Shown here piece after piece: positions 26,101-36,100 of a DNA stretch of 39,584 bases. The notes beneath the pieces were generated by a model that searched no databases, was not told the DNA's origin, and saw only the letters and a list, made by a program, of their open reading frames with translations. Positions within the stretch are counted from its first letter, which is position 1; each line of letters begins with the position of its first letter. This DNA is from Candidatus Poseidoniales archaeon (GTDB lineage: Archaea; Thermoplasmatota; Poseidoniia; Poseidoniales; Poseidoniaceae): positions 1-39,584 of the forward strand of contig QXYC01000017.1 in NCBI GenBank assembly GCA_009887095.1, read 5' to 3'. The position numbers were made by a program, and so were the translations under genes.

Positions 26101-27806
26101 GTTGCTTCGATTGGTGAGCCTGTGAGATCGGTGAATGTCACAGGGGTCTCCTCAAGGAAGTCTGAGGAGGAGGTGGCAATGGTCGCAGTTGTTGAACCGC
26201 CGTACAAGAGGTAGCCATCCCCCAGTGCATCGGAGGAGGTTGCCTGAGTGTTTTGGGGTTGGAAATCGCGGACGGTGGCTGTGCTGTCAGTTGCAACGAC
26301 AAGCGGAGTCCCATGCAGATTTGCACCCCAGCTGGACGCTTGCAATGTGGATGTTCCATCGAGTTGGACGCCCGTTGGGAAGACCCTTGTTGTCAGAGAA
26401 TCAACGCTGAGGTGAGAGTCCTCTAGGGAAATACCGACTGATTTTCCATCAACGGTCGAAATTGAATCACCGCTGAGCAAGGTGTTGCTGAGTTGGATAC
26501 CATTGCCATAGTGAGCAATCGAAAATCCCTCCGTGGAAATGGTGCTGTACCATGCTTTGAGACCGATGGAAGTGAGGTCTTGTGAAGAATAAGGTTTGGT
26601 GGCCTCGATGTTTTTCCATGCATGGTCGCCGTCGAGGACGTCGATGGCAAGCGCCTCTGAGGAGATGGAATGGATGGTTGCTTCCTCGATGGTGCTGCTT
26701 GGACCGCGAAGGCTGATGGCGGCGTCAGAACCATTGAGATGCGCGGTTGACATTGTCAATTCCCCATTACCGGATGCATCGATGTTTCGCAGGCTTGATG
26801 TGGCCGTTAGGTCGTTGAAGGTGTGATGGCCGTCTCCCGAAAGAGCAAGTCCCCATGCTGTGTTGCTGATCACTGTGCTGTTCCATGTGCAAGACCCGCT
26901 GCACCGTTGGTCAAGCACGGCCCTCGATTCGTTTAGGTTTCCAGTGAAGGTGATGTCTTGAGCGTGAATGTGTGTGGCGCCGTTTGCAAGGAGGAGGCGG
27001 TGGCCAGAGAGGACCATCGTGTCGAGTGTGAGGTCATCGCTGTCGCCAGCATCGACAGCCAATGCAACATTCGACCCAATGACGCTTGCTATTGATGTCG
27101 TGGCGCCCGCTTGGCTGGCAATACCAACCGCAACGCCATCAAAAGCGATGCCCGATGCCTGTAGATGGCCTGATGTAGCCTTGAGAGCGAGGCCGGTCTG
27201 GTAAAATGAAACATCGGAAACGTCGCTTGAACCGGAAGAAATGATGCCGCCAGCAACATTCGTGAAGGTGGCCTCTTCAATTGACAAGGCACCTGTGCTT
27301 CGAACCACATCGTAGTCGACATCGTTTGCAACAACGTCCGAGAGTGTGGCGCTACCGCCGTTATTGATGCCAATGTAGGCATCGTTGATTGTAAGCGCCG
27401 AGGCTGTTAGGACCCCGTGGTTTCGGACGGCTGTTTTGCTGTTGTTGATGACCACATCTGTCAACTGCGCGTGGCCGTTAGATTCGACCTGCAGTCCGAC
27501 CCATAACCCGGCCCCATGAGACCCTTGTGTGAGCGGTGTTACTGAAGAAAAGAACGTGGTGTCTGTGGCGAACAACGACCCCTCGACACGAAGCCAGTGA
27601 TCATCGCCAGCATCGATGGTGGTGCCAGGCGAGATGGTGAGTGTTGTTCCGTTGGCCACTGTAACGTTTCCATTGAGGACAATGGCGCCTGACCATGTTG
27701 TTTCACTCGTCACCGTTGTGTCTGTTGCCGAAGCTGGTTGCAAAACGGTGCTGAGTGATGCAAGAAGAAGAAGCAAGACGAGCGTCGAAGCCTGAACGGT
27801 TCGCAT
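23112..27806 (-). CDS. Giant secreted right-handed beta-helix surface protein, C-terminally anchored
   Basis: The protein has 1564 residues from ATG 27806, chosen over an upstream ATG at 27836 because the signal peptide (TLVLLLLLASLSTVLQPASA) follows at once and a box A lies 26 bases upstream. The two halves each start with a parallel beta-helix entry (GNVTVANGTTLTISPGTTID and ADLTVSQTGTLSIDDGVSVR) and repeat pectate-lyase-like coils rich in Asn, Ser and Gly. Then come Ig/PKD-like modules (ITTPYSGQRVMETTPLNAQV). A calcium-binding thrombospondin-3-like stretch follows (DTDDDNDGVPDARDDYPLDA and DQDDDNDGIPDTMEG). A membrane helix (LLLIALIAVAVVLFLV) and a short basic then acidic tail end the protein. 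The beta-helix suggests polysaccharide binding or cleavage, but no catalytic motif was identified. The downstream membrane-protein gene starts 9 bases later. Confidence 0.9.
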   Translation of the reverse strand: MRTVQASTLVLLLLLASLSTVLQPASATDTTVTSETTWSGAIVLNGNVTVANGTTLTISPGTTIDAGDDHWLRVEGSLFATDTTFFSSVTPLTQGSHGAGLWVGLQVESNGHAQLTDVVINNSKTAVRNHGVLTASALTINDAYIGINNGGSATLSDVVANDVDYDVVRSTGALSIEEATFTNVAGGIISSGSSDVSDVSFYQTGLALKATSGHLQASGIAFDGVAVGIASQAGATTSIASVIGSNVALAVDAGDSDDLTLDTMVLSGHRLLLANGATHIHAQDITFTGNLNESRAVLDQRCSGSCTWNSTVISNTAWGLALSGDGHHTFNDLTATSSLRNIDASGNGELTMSTAHLNGSDAAISLRGPSSTIEEATIHSISSEALAIDVLDGDHAWKNIEATKPYSSQDLTSIGLKAWYSTISTEGFSIAHYGNGIQLSNTLLSGDSISTVDGKSVGISLEDSHLSVDSLTTRVFPTGVQLDGTSTLQASSWGANLHGTPLVVATDSTATVRDFQPQNTQATSSDALGDGYLLYGGSTTATIATSSSDFLEETPVTFTDLTGSPIEATIAVHGFILQSNTNGAATLPLKSQGSIVDVSLGGAGVRVTLYGGSMGQSVQVPVIPQGDWTITSGQVVYLGARPDGSPHVLTGDLTLETGSGLQLDSTTLLLPTDGLVSVQGSAQLMGDASTIAAHRFSMGFDSMLSSNSEDGFDVIGNVSWACQSLRTSERVHINGNLVLQPGCEYDLVAGSISGTVTALTGASLNVLSELNIRVLDQGEPVAGALISVDGSVASTDDQGRLSTTATAREVTDSSETTGGIKNVNLQIGSFTDFVTWDSSTSLDHTFMASRITGGSLDEWLILESQWSPYFLDADLTVSQTGTLSIDDGVSVRISEGRTITVDGAMDVGDATLSSTGQGARWGGLHLGSLTSSTIDLSASSVLEASPALTVSQFGQLSAAGTELARSSGADPLIVITSGSNATVELTDSTLYDAGSGCINTIATEGTLILSDVSLVNCNGVGLWARQSVVDVDGLSFSGEMTHGFEVTAVTGSMNNIDATAFNGSGYVGWLESIDGGFTVSDLNGTVGSMGGLAGINNRFIDLNTIQVSGAPAVDFDETAGIIDGLILNGEGTGTAFSSHHGRTMDSLIVEGLSAANYAVAIDLHADVDDGSIAPVVFRSPDILASVVLSADHYSARIEGGSIIGEVAASGAIVVNLVDVMATQTSAYDGAAIHMWTTFNFDAQVNGVPIEVIFAIGTTGHTSGHSTQVEGTSVLVELPIIIADESSTTTLTSVNLQATAPGLPIQTLTVNYTEGMNTSIVILMALNGAPIVEITTPYSGQRVMETTPLNAQVTYSDDLDSIDELTIEWIITDASGEEVLRGPNEAQYNITDLPYGFYVLEAKVTDALGASTSDAVDFEITQLDTDGDWTPSCTYTQQTNVWFNSAIGYPCGPDQEDTDDDNDGVPDARDDYPLDACASIDTDGDGQPDDVNCPDGMTTWLFADQDDDNDGIPDTMEGTTVEDTDDFETGTLLLIALIAVAVVLFLVRMRKGGGDDLGEIDLTHL

Positions 27807-27828
27807 GGTCCAATCTTCGCATGCCTTC

Positions 27829-27836
27829 CATATCAA
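27829..27836 (-). promoter_or_regulatory. Box A (TATA-like) element of the beta-helix protein gene
   Basis: On the minus strand TTGATATG is centred about 26 bases before ATG 27806, consistent with leaderless transcription. It lies between tRNA-Pro and the gene. Confidence 0.5.
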
Positions 27837-27900
27837 TCCAAAGGGTCCGCGTCATTCGATTCGAATGGTTCGAACCACTGACTGAGAATGAAAGATCAGG

Positions 27901-27975
27901 TGGGCCCGCCCAGATTTGAACTGGGGTCTGACGGCCCCCAGCCGCCAAGTATAGGCCAAGCTAACCCACGGGCCC
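27901..27975 (-). tRNA. tRNA-Pro (anticodon GGG)
   Basis: The minus strand folds into a full cloverleaf. The acceptor is GGGCCCG/CGGGCCC with discriminator A. The D arm has GG at 18-19. The anticodon stem is GGCGG/CCGTC (one G-T wobble) around loop CTGGGGG, so the anticodon is GGG (reads CCC and CCT). The T arm is CCCAG/CTGGG around TTCAAAT. CCA is not encoded. It lies 27 bases after rpoN on the same strand with no convincing promoter in between, so it may be processed from the ribosomal-protein transcript. Confidence 0.92.
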
Positions 27976-28002
27976 CCGTGTTCTGATCTTCTAAATCGAG
28001 AC

Positions 28003-28206
28003 TCACTGAGTCGAAGCGCTGAATGGTGCAGCCTCGTAGATGAGGTCGATGTGACCCACATACATTCGGCGGCAGCAGTAGCGCGTCAAGCCAATCTTGT
28101 CGAGAGCTTCTGCGTCCTCAAGACCTGCGGCCTTGAGTTCGTTGAATTCTTCCCACTTGTGGGCAATAACGCCACCGCAACTGAAACATCGTACTGGTAT
28201 AATCAT
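28003..28206 (-). CDS. rpoN: DNA-directed RNA polymerase subunit N (Rpb10 homologue)
   Basis: The protein has 67 residues, the family's usual size. It opens MIIPVRCFSCGGVIAHKW with the CxxC knuckle of the family, followed by YCCRRMYVGHIDLI, which supplies the paired Cys residues of the zinc site. Rpb10/RpoN helps hold the core RNA polymerase assembly together (subunits D, L, N and P). GAGGTG lies just upstream of ATG 28206. It follows rps9 after 9 bases in the common archaeal order rpl18e-rpl13-rps9-rpoN. Confidence 0.97.
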   Translation of the reverse strand: MIIPVRCFSCGGVIAHKWEEFNELKAAGLEDAEALDKIGLTRYCCRRMYVGHIDLIYEAAPFSASTQ

Positions 28207-28215
28207 GCAATCACC

Positions 28216-28653
28216 TCATCGATACGACTTCTGCTTCTTTCGGCGAGCACCACGACCGAGTTGGTGCTTTGCTTCCTTGCGACGTGGATCGTTCACCAAA
28301 AGGCTACGATCAAAGCGCAGGAATTCGTCTCGAAGTTCTTCGTCAATGCCTTCCGCACCGCCGTTGTAGTGGACAAGGCCACGAGCAATTGCGGTTCGGA
28401 TAGCGTCGGTTTGACCCATGATTCCGCCACCAAGGGTGGTGATGTTGATGTCGACCTTGCTGAGTCGGTTCATTGCATCAGCGATGATCAATGGTTCCAT
28501 TGCCTTGCGTCGAGCAAGGGATGGTGATAGAATTTCGATTGGAGCGCTGTTCACACGAACCCGTCCCTTTCCAGCCTTCACCGATGCTCGGGCGACGGCT
28601 GTCTTGCGCTTTCCAGAGGATTGAACTGACTTTTGCTTTTTACGAGCCATCAT
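28216..28653 (-). CDS. rps9: 30S ribosomal protein uS9
   Basis: The protein has 145 residues. Family hallmarks are SSGKRKTAVARASVKAGKG near the N-terminus, then VDINITTLGGGIMGQTDAIR and AIARGLVHYNGG, and the basic C-terminus RRKEAKHQLGRGARRKKQKS followed by YR, whose tail reaches the P-site tRNA. GGAGGTGA lies six bases before ATG 28653. A second ATG follows at once (28650). The start overlaps the stop of rpl13 by 4 bases, so translation is coupled. Confidence 0.98.
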   Translation of the reverse strand: MMARKKQKSVQSSGKRKTAVARASVKAGKGRVRVNSAPIEILSPSLARRKAMEPLIIADAMNRLSKVDINITTLGGGIMGQTDAIRTAIARGLVHYNGGAEGIDEELRDEFLRFDRSLLVNDPRRKEAKHQLGRGARRKKQKSYR

Positions 28654-29144
28654 TGCTCACCTCCGTCCCAGCGGTGGGTTGGTGCGCCGAGGTCGGCGCT
28701 GATGTCACCCAGACGAATGAATCGCTCAGGCATTCCCTTGCGGATTTTGCTAAGGTCACCATGTTGGTGGCCTTCAGGTAGATCGCCTGCAAGGTGGGCA
28801 GGACAACCGATTTCGACCCGGAGGTTACGAAGGGCTCGGCGGCCACTGGACTTCTTTTGATATGGCAACATACCACGAACTGCACGCTTGAGGATCATGT
28901 CAGGCATACGTGGGTAGAACGGACCCTTACGGGCGTGGTTCAACTCATACTTTTTGTGGTACGTGTTCAAGACAGAGCGTGGTCGTCCGGAAACGATGGC
29001 TTTCTCTGCGTTGATGATGATGACTTTGTCATCACGGTGCTCACGTGCAGCCTTGAGCAGAAGATCTGCCGAGGCTGATGCGAGACGGCCCATGATGAGG
29101 CCATCAGCGTCAAAGACGTAGGTTGTTTCATCCAAGGATAACAA
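28650..29144 (-). CDS. rpl13: 50S ribosomal protein uL13
   Basis: The protein has 164 residues as read from a TTG at 29144; a second in-frame TTG at 29135 is also possible, and no ATG precedes the conserved start. Family blocks are VFDADGLIMGRLASASADLL, VIIINAEKAIVSG, then GPFYPRMPDMILKRAVRGML and PYQKKSSGRRALRNLRV. uL13 is a 23S rRNA-binding protein of the large subunit. The start overlaps the end of rpl18e by 17 bases. Confidence 0.97.
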   Translation of the reverse strand: MLSLDETTYVFDADGLIMGRLASASADLLLKAAREHRDDKVIIINAEKAIVSGRPRSVLNTYHKKYELNHARKGPFYPRMPDMILKRAVRGMLPYQKKSSGRRALRNLRVEIGCPAHLAGDLPEGHQHGDLSKIRKGMPERFIRLGDISADLGAPTHRWDGGEQ

Positions 29145-29493
29145 CCCCCGTGCCTGTTGGGTTTTCGTTCATCAGCTCGCTGTAGGTCATAACTCGACCT
29201 CCAGCGGCTTCTATTTTCTCACGTGCACCGGTGCTAACACTGTAGGCGGCGATGGTGTGGTTGGCAGACAATTCCCCTGAGCCGAGCAGCTTGCCTGGTA
29301 CGAGGATGGTTGCACCCTCGGGGGCGTAGCGGCTCACGCGGCTCAAGTTCGGCTGCGCCCAATTTTTGCGACTCTTGGAGAGTCGCATGGCCACATCTCG
29401 CCAAACAGGTGCTCCGGTGTCACGCGACTGGGCTTTCAACTGGTTGATTACATCAACCAGTCGTGCGTTTGTCTTTCGTGTCGGATTGCTCAT
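29128..29493 (-). CDS. rpl18e: 50S ribosomal protein eL18
   Basis: The protein has 121 residues from ATG 29493; the frame extends 14 codons further to 29535 but that part is not family-like. Hallmarks are NPTRKTNARLVDVINQLKAQ, VWRDVAMRLSKSRKN, then VNLSR-type NLSRVSRYAPEGATILVPGK and LLGSGELSANHTIAAYSVS. eL18 is found in archaea and eukaryotes but not in bacteria, so it fixes the domain of this organism. In most archaea rpoD lies just upstream; here an unknown gene does. Confidence 0.97.
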   Translation of the reverse strand: MSNPTRKTNARLVDVINQLKAQSRDTGAPVWRDVAMRLSKSRKNWAQPNLSRVSRYAPEGATILVPGKLLGSGELSANHTIAAYSVSTGAREKIEAAGGRVMTYSELMNENPTGTGVVILG

Positions 29494-29618
29494 TTGACTC
29501 CCTCGATGCTTTGAAGCAGTTCGCCGACTCGCCATCCCATTATCAATGCACCGACGCGGTTGGTCGCTCCTTCGCGCCGCAGTGACCCGAATTCGCCTGA
29601 GCGGAGTTCATGCTTCAT
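29490..29618 (-). CDS. Possible small protein of 42 residues, translationally coupled to rpl18e
   Basis: ATG 29618 opens a 42-codon frame (MKHELRSGEFGSLRREGATN, then RVGALIMGWRVGELLQSIEG and VK). Its TGA overlaps the ATG of rpl18e (ATGA), and it starts 17 bases after the stop of the preceding gene. That tight packing suggests a real gene, but no ribosome-binding site is visible and no family is recognised. It may instead be a chance open frame in the leader of the ribosomal operon. Confidence 0.4.
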   Translation of the reverse strand: MKHELRSGEFGSLRREGATNRVGALIMGWRVGELLQSIEGVK

Positions 29619-29635
29619 AGGGCGGCAGTGGGGCC

Positions 29636-30079
29636 TCACTCAAGCAAGATATCGCCTTGTGCGTCAAGCAGTTCCACAGTCAAACCAGCGGCTCGGCCTT
29701 GGATGATGATTTCGTCGTGGAGGGTATCTGAAAAGGCGTCCATGGCGCCAAGTTCTGTGCCGCCTGTGATGTCGGTGAGCTTGTCGATCAAGTGGTTGAG
29801 AACGCATGAAACACCGTAGGCTTGACCCGCACGGAAGGCATGGTCGACGCCGCCGATTTCAGGGTCCTCTGCTTTCATTCGTAGCATGACCGTTTGTGAG
29901 TAAGCGACCAAGGCGCCATAGATGGCTTCGATGATTTGAGCAGCTTCCACGTCATCGAGAAGGTTTTGAGCGGTTGTAAGGCCTGCAAACACAGCACGCT
30001 CGTAGATCTTGAACGCCGCAATGGTGTCTGTTGTTTCTATTTGCATTGCTTCGCCGATGAGTTGCTTCCAATCGTCCAT
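29636..30079 (-). CDS. Hypothetical helical protein upstream of the ribosomal-protein cluster
   Basis: The protein has 147 residues from ATG 30079; a GTG at 30097 is an alternative. It appears all-helical and soluble: MDDWKQLIGEAMQIETTDTI, then AAFKIYERAVFAGLTTAQNL, AAQIIEAIYGALVAYSQTVM and HAFRAGQAYGVSCVLNHLID. It ends with a beta-like segment (AAGLTVELLDAQGDILLE). No family is recognised. It may be the first gene of the transcript that includes rpl18e, rpl13, rps9 and rpoN. Confidence 0.72.
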   Translation of the reverse strand: MDDWKQLIGEAMQIETTDTIAAFKIYERAVFAGLTTAQNLLDDVEAAQIIEAIYGALVAYSQTVMLRMKAEDPEIGGVDHAFRAGQAYGVSCVLNHLIDKLTDITGGTELGAMDAFSDTLHDEIIIQGRAAGLTVELLDAQGDILLE

Positions 30080-30131
30080 GGTGTTACCACACCGCACCTG
30101 CTCCTTGAAGGTTAAGGCGACAATACCGCAC

Positions 30132-30155
30132 AGAGGGCCTCAAAAGAGGCCCTCT
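30132..30155 (-). terminator. Intergenic hairpin, possible terminator
   Basis: AGAGGGCCTC and GAGGCCCTCT pair perfectly (10 bp) around a 4-base loop. The hairpin lies 18 bases after the stop of the 2699-residue protein gene and before the next minus-strand gene. On the minus strand the loop is TTTT and no long T-run follows, so its role as a terminator is uncertain. Confidence 0.45.
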
Positions 30156-30173
30156 TTACGATGCTGATTGGCT

Positions 30174-33100
30174 TCAAATTTTGAAGTCGGTGCCTTCGCC
30201 TTCGACAATACCTGCTTGTCGAACGGTTCCATCGGCTGCGACGAATTCCCCGGCCTTGGTCTGCTTGTCATACAAGCCAACCAATTCCTTACGGGTCACG
30301 CTGCCTTCTTCACCGAGGGCCACTGTCAACGAGGTCACGATGGTCTGGAGAGTTTGGAGGGCACGGTCGCGGTGAGAGGCGTCGATGGTGTGGTCAGAGT
30401 AACGTGCCTCTTCGAAGATGGAGAGGAAATCACTGAGTTGCTCTGCTGGAACCATGTTGAACGCTGAACGAACAGCCGACTCGAATTCACGGGTCGTTTC
30501 GTACACCTTCTTCATGAAACCATATCGCTTGAAGTGCTTCACCAGACTCTTGTAACAATCGAAGATTGCTGCGATGTATTCGTTGCTGGCTTCGAGTTGC
30601 ATCATTGTGTCGGTGAGGATACCCTTCAGGGCCTGCACCTGTCGGCGTTCTTGGGCTCGCTGATAGTAGATCAGTCCACCAATCAACAGGGCCATCAACA
30701 GCACACCAAGGGCCATGCCCCGGGCTGGTGTGAAGAAGCCTGATTGGGCATCGATTGAGCTTCTGATTTCATAGACAAGCTCGTGAGTGATGTTATCTTG
30801 GGATTCTGCGAAGTAGGTCGATCCTGGATAGTAAGCGATGATTCGCCATTGTCCATCGCATGTTTCGCCATCACAGGTTGTTCCTGCGAACGCCCATTCA
30901 AACTCAGCAACACCTTGTTCGTTTGTCTTGGATTTGTTTGTGCCTTCAATGACCCATTGTGCGTCTGCTTCCGACCAGTACTGTCGGACAAACCACACTT
31001 CTTCATTTTCGACTGCGAGGTCGAGACGGTCACGGAGAAGAGCAACAGAACCGATGACGGCTTCACCGTTATCGAGTCCGTTTCCTGCGAGGTGGCTCCA
31101 AGTCTGCTTGACTTGCAAGTCAATGCGAGAGCGGACAAGAATTTCCATGTCGACAAAGGAGCCATTCAAGACATTGGATGGATCCTTGTCACAACCACCT
31201 GGAACATTGACATCGGGTTCGTAAGCGAGGCGCAGTGTTCTGAATCCTTCCAATTTACCGCCAGTGGTTTCAACACCCTTGAGGGTCGGGTTTTGGCTTG
31301 GATCGCCGCTGAACCACTCGATTGTACCATCGATTTCGCTGGTGCGAATCGTTGACACTGGGCGGATGTTCTGGTCTGGGTCGAGGTAAATGTTGAGACA
31401 CTTTCCACCAACGAACTGTCCGTTCGATTGTGTCAATTTCCCGTCGAGGTGGAACGATTCCTTGAGGTAAAGGACAGGGTAATTCGAACCATTTGGCGCA
31501 GTCCATGACTCGACGCTGGACTTGAAAGGTCCAACTTCGTTGATTGCAAGGGTTGAGTTCGAGAACACATCGAATTCGGTCAGAACCGTCTTGTTCTCGT
31601 ATCGGTATGCATCGTTGTTGTCGTAGGAGGAGTAGGTGACTGTCACCTTCGCCTTGCCAGCCATCACGTCGGAGAGTGGACAGAGGATGGAGTATCGACC
31701 GTCCATGTCCGTCATACCTGCTTGGCACGAAGTCGGGTTGGATTGGCCGTTAATCATCTCATAACTCACACGGATGTTTCGGTTGGTGAGGTTGGTTCCT
31801 AATTCATCTTGGAGTTGGCCTGTGACCACCATTGGCTTGGGCACCACTTCGCCGGTAACTGGGTTGACTTCGCTTGTGTAAACGATTTGATCGTCAACGG
31901 TGAGCGAGGTTCGTCCAATCAACGAGAAGCCGTTTGCATTGTTGGTCATCTTCAGTCTGAAGTGATCGTTTCCAGGAACGCTGGTGCACGGGTCCCATGC
32001 GCCCTGAATTGTCAAGGAGGTGGGTTGCAGAGCTTCGCAGCCTTCGTTTGGAAGGTTCTCCTCGAACCGGAGGATGACGTTGACTGGTCCAAATCCATCA
32101 GGAAGGAAAGATTCTGGGTCGTCACGCAACAACTGCGGATTGAGTGGGCTGATGTTGGACTTCAAGCAGCCAACCGTTTCGTTTCGGTCGAGGATGCCGT
32201 CTTGGTTGAAGTCACGGTCAGGAACATTGTCGCCGTTGCCGTCGTAGAAGCACAGGTGAGAATTATCCGGCTGTGGTTCTGGCAAGGAAATTAATCCAGC
32301 CGCTGGAGCAAGGGTTGCAACCACTTGTCGGTGGAAAACACCGTTGAAGTCAGAACCTTCGAAGATCACGTCCACAAGACCTGAGTTCGCACCGTCGAGA
32401 GCGGCGCCGCCAGAATCTCGAATTGAGGTCTTATTGTCATCCACCACTTGGGCGGTGAAATCCCAACGGTCGCCAGATTGACGAAGGTTTGGATCAACCG
32501 ATACAACAGAGAGGTAGGTTCGAGAAACGACCCACACTTCCTGCACCATCGTATTGCCCTTTAGCAATGAGGTGCCTGCAAATTCAAACTGTAAGGAGTA
32601 CTTACCGAGCGGATCTTGTGCAGAGATGTTGAATGGTACTTCGAAGAATCCATTATCATCCGTGTAATTCACACCACTTCTTCCATCAGCAGACCATGTG
32701 TAATTGACGGCTGCATTGCGAACTGGTTGCAATGAGTTGTCAACCAACTTGGCTTGAATCGTAGTGCTGCTGTTTCGATACAAACGAGGCAGAGAGGTGG
32801 TTTGGAAGTCAGTGGTTCCAACAACGGTGACGTTGATGTAAGCACCAGTCGCTGCCAAGGTGGAACTGTTTCCGGTGAAGTAGTACGCGGAGTTCGTGAA
32901 ATCAACACGCATTCCGTAGGTTCCAGAGCCGTATTGGCTGTACCATGACCAGTTGTAATCGAACTCGGCAACACCGTTGTTCATGACGGGGCGTTGGGTG
33001 TAAGCAGTTTCACCTGCACCCAAGAATTGTCCATTTCCGTCAACGTCAACTTGGAGGGCCACTGGATCTGCATCCCATGGCTCGTTGGTTCGGTTGCTGA

Positions 33101-36100
33101 CCTCTCCGATCACTTGAAGTGAGTCTCCTGTGTTCATTTCTGGAACGATTTCACAGCGGACGAGGCTGTTTGGATCGGTCGGGTCAACTGCGCCACATGG
33201 TGGCAAATCGCCGTCGCCGCCGTTCACGAGATTGATGAACCAATGGGTCGAGTTTGTGCTGATGAAGTCACGGAGGTTTGCTGCTTCACCAATCAATGTC
33301 TCAGGTGTACCATCCCAGTTGGTTGGGTATGGTTTCGACTTGGAGATGTCACTGAACACGAGGCCTGCGCCATTGAGTGCCTGCTCGTGGTACAATGTTG
33401 CCCAGTTACCGAAGCTACCGTCACCGTTGTTAATCGTGGCATCGAAGTAGTACACAGGGTTCACACCTGAGAGGATCATTTGAGCCTCGATGTTCATGCG
33501 GTGCATAACTCGGATCGACTGTGCTTCTGTGTCATCACCATGGAGGTACGGGAACGGCCATTCGGTGGCAAGTTCCGGCTTGACACTGGCCGTGACTTCG
33601 TAGTCGCCAGCGGGTAAACTGGTGTTCGTGTAGTCATACTCGATGATGTCGCCATTGCTGTCAAGCAGTGGTTCAAGCATGCCAGTGTTGGAGTTCCAAG
33701 CGACTTCTTCGTATCCGCCAGGCACCTTTCCTACACCGTTGTCGCGGGTGGAATTCCACTGTATTTGCTTCCAAATTCCGTTGATTCCGATGTCTTGGAC
33801 GAAGGTCACAGACACAAGTCCAGATGGCCCGCTTCGGTATCCATCGCCGCCCAATCCTGTGAAGTTGGTTGGGTGGGTGAGGTTACCAAAGACACCGCCA
33901 CGAACGGAGAAGGTCATCGGCACGCTTGGGATCAAGTTGTTGAAAATACCGCGTTGGACGTCAGCAGTGTAGTAGGACCACATGTCAACCCAGAACGGTT
34001 GCTCATCGCTTCGGAAGTAACTGTTCATGAAGATGTCAGCGGTCAAGTTTGCTTCTGCTCCGACGTAGTAAGATTGCGACTGGGCGCCGTCAAATACGAA
34101 CATTTCAGTTACCTCTGCGTAGACTCTGTACGTTGTGTTATCTCCAACGGTGAGGTCTTCAGGGTAAAGGAATTGACCAACGCTAAAGTTTCCAGATGCG
34201 GTGGTAAGGACGTCAATCGTTTCAATTGCGGTTGTGTTGTTACCGGTCCACTCGATGTGAACTTGAACTGGCATGCCAACCGCCGGCTCCTGTTGGAGCG
34301 TAACTGGATTCACCCATTCCACATATCCACTAAAGATGGAGGGGGTTTGTGCATCGAGCCAAAGATCGTTTGGTGGATTAAACGTAATGAAGGTCGGTGC
34401 CTTGTCATCTGCGTCAAGAGTGCAATCGTTGTCCGAATCCCAATCGCTGGACTCGGCGCCGTTGTAACATGGTGAGCTTGTGTACGTTTCTTCCAAGTGG
34501 TTGAAATCTAGATCATCACGGGTGTCGTTGTCGTCATCTTGATCGATGGCATCCGGGCCCGTGTTGCTGTCAAGCGGGTTAGCGATTCCTTCACCATTGC
34601 CAAAGTCGTCGTGATCCCAAGGGTTGGTCGAGTTTCGGTCAAAGCGGGTTGGCCAGAGAAGCACTTCGTCTTCGTCTTTCATACCGTCTTCGTCGTCATC
34701 TTCGTCAATGTCATCTCGAGCGCCGTCGTTGTCGTGGTCGAACGCTTGCGTGATGCTGATTGCAAGTTCGACGTTGTTTGGAATACCGTCGCCATCCCAA
34801 TCATTGTCTGCCCAATTGACAATTCCATCATTGTCGTGATCGAATGGAGATTCTTCTTCGCCCCAGAAGCAACCAGGGAGAAGTTCTTGATCGACATCGA
34901 GAATACCATTGTTATCGTCATCGGTGTCTTCGGCATCTGGAACACCGTCGTTATCGTTGTCAACGTCATACAGTGATGGTTCTCGGAGGCCTTGCGACAT
35001 GATTCCTTGGTCCCAGACTGCTTGGAAGAATCCGTCTTCATCGATGTCAGCGTCATTGCCATCGTCATCGTTGTCTTCACAGTTCGTTCCGCTGAAGAAA
35101 TTGCCGTTTTCTTGGCCTGCATCGTTGTCCCAATCGTCATCGCTGTCGATTTCAAAGTAATCCCAGATACCGTCGTTGTCGTCGTCGACATCGTACCAGT
35201 CAAAGACAGAATCGTAATCATTGTCCAAGTCAACAGTCATGTTGGTGAAATCACCGTCTATGTCTCCGTCGACGTCGTTCTTGAGGAGGTCTGCACCCAG
35301 TTCGTCAGGGAAATCAGCGACTGGGCCGTTGTCAGAAGTCCATTGCCATAGACCTGTTGAAAGACCAACCCATGTGACGAATGCGTCACGGTTATCGGTC
35401 ATCTGGAAGTGAGTGATTCCGGATTCAATGGTGCCATCGCCGCCGAAGTCGTAGTGGTAACATCCACCTTGTGCACCGGGGGTGCAGCTCCAGTTGCCGG
35501 ATGGCCCGCCCGCAGTAGCGCCTTGATCGACAAAGGCGTCGGGGCGCGTGGAGTATGGGGAGCCGAATTGTGCATTCACACCATTGAGTGGCATGTGGTA
35601 AGCCACAGCGTATTGGTATCCGCAAGTGTGACCGGAACCGAGGTTTCCAGCAGTCCAACCACACTGGGTAAGGTTGAACGAACCGCCCATCTTTGGATCG
35701 TCTGTGTCCATGATTCCATCATTTGCTTCATCTTGGTCCCACCAATCTGGAAGACCATCAGCGTCTTGATCGGTGTCAAGACCGTTTGTGAGTGAATCTC
35801 CATCGGCGTCAATGTCCCAATCGTTCCCACCGTTGTATGGAGACCACCGAGCAAACATGAACCAGTAAAATTCTGGAACGGTACCAGGTGTCGCTGGTGA
35901 AGTTGTGGCATCATAGCCGTTGTAGTTGAGCATGACATCAGCAAATGGGTTGTGCCAGAAGAGGAGGTTCCAGTGATCGTCAGGAGCATCGCCATATGGG
36001 GTGCTGTCTTGGCTGCCGTCAAGGTCGCCACCATCGTCGACCGGGTAATATGGTCGAGCAAATGCATCGCTTGAATCATAATCGACTACACCACAGTTTC

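Noticed and set aside
27976-28002. Possible separate promoter for tRNA-Pro (GATTTAGAA-like sequence)
   Set aside because: It lies only about 16 bases before the tRNA, too close for an archaeal box A; co-transcription with rpoN is simpler.
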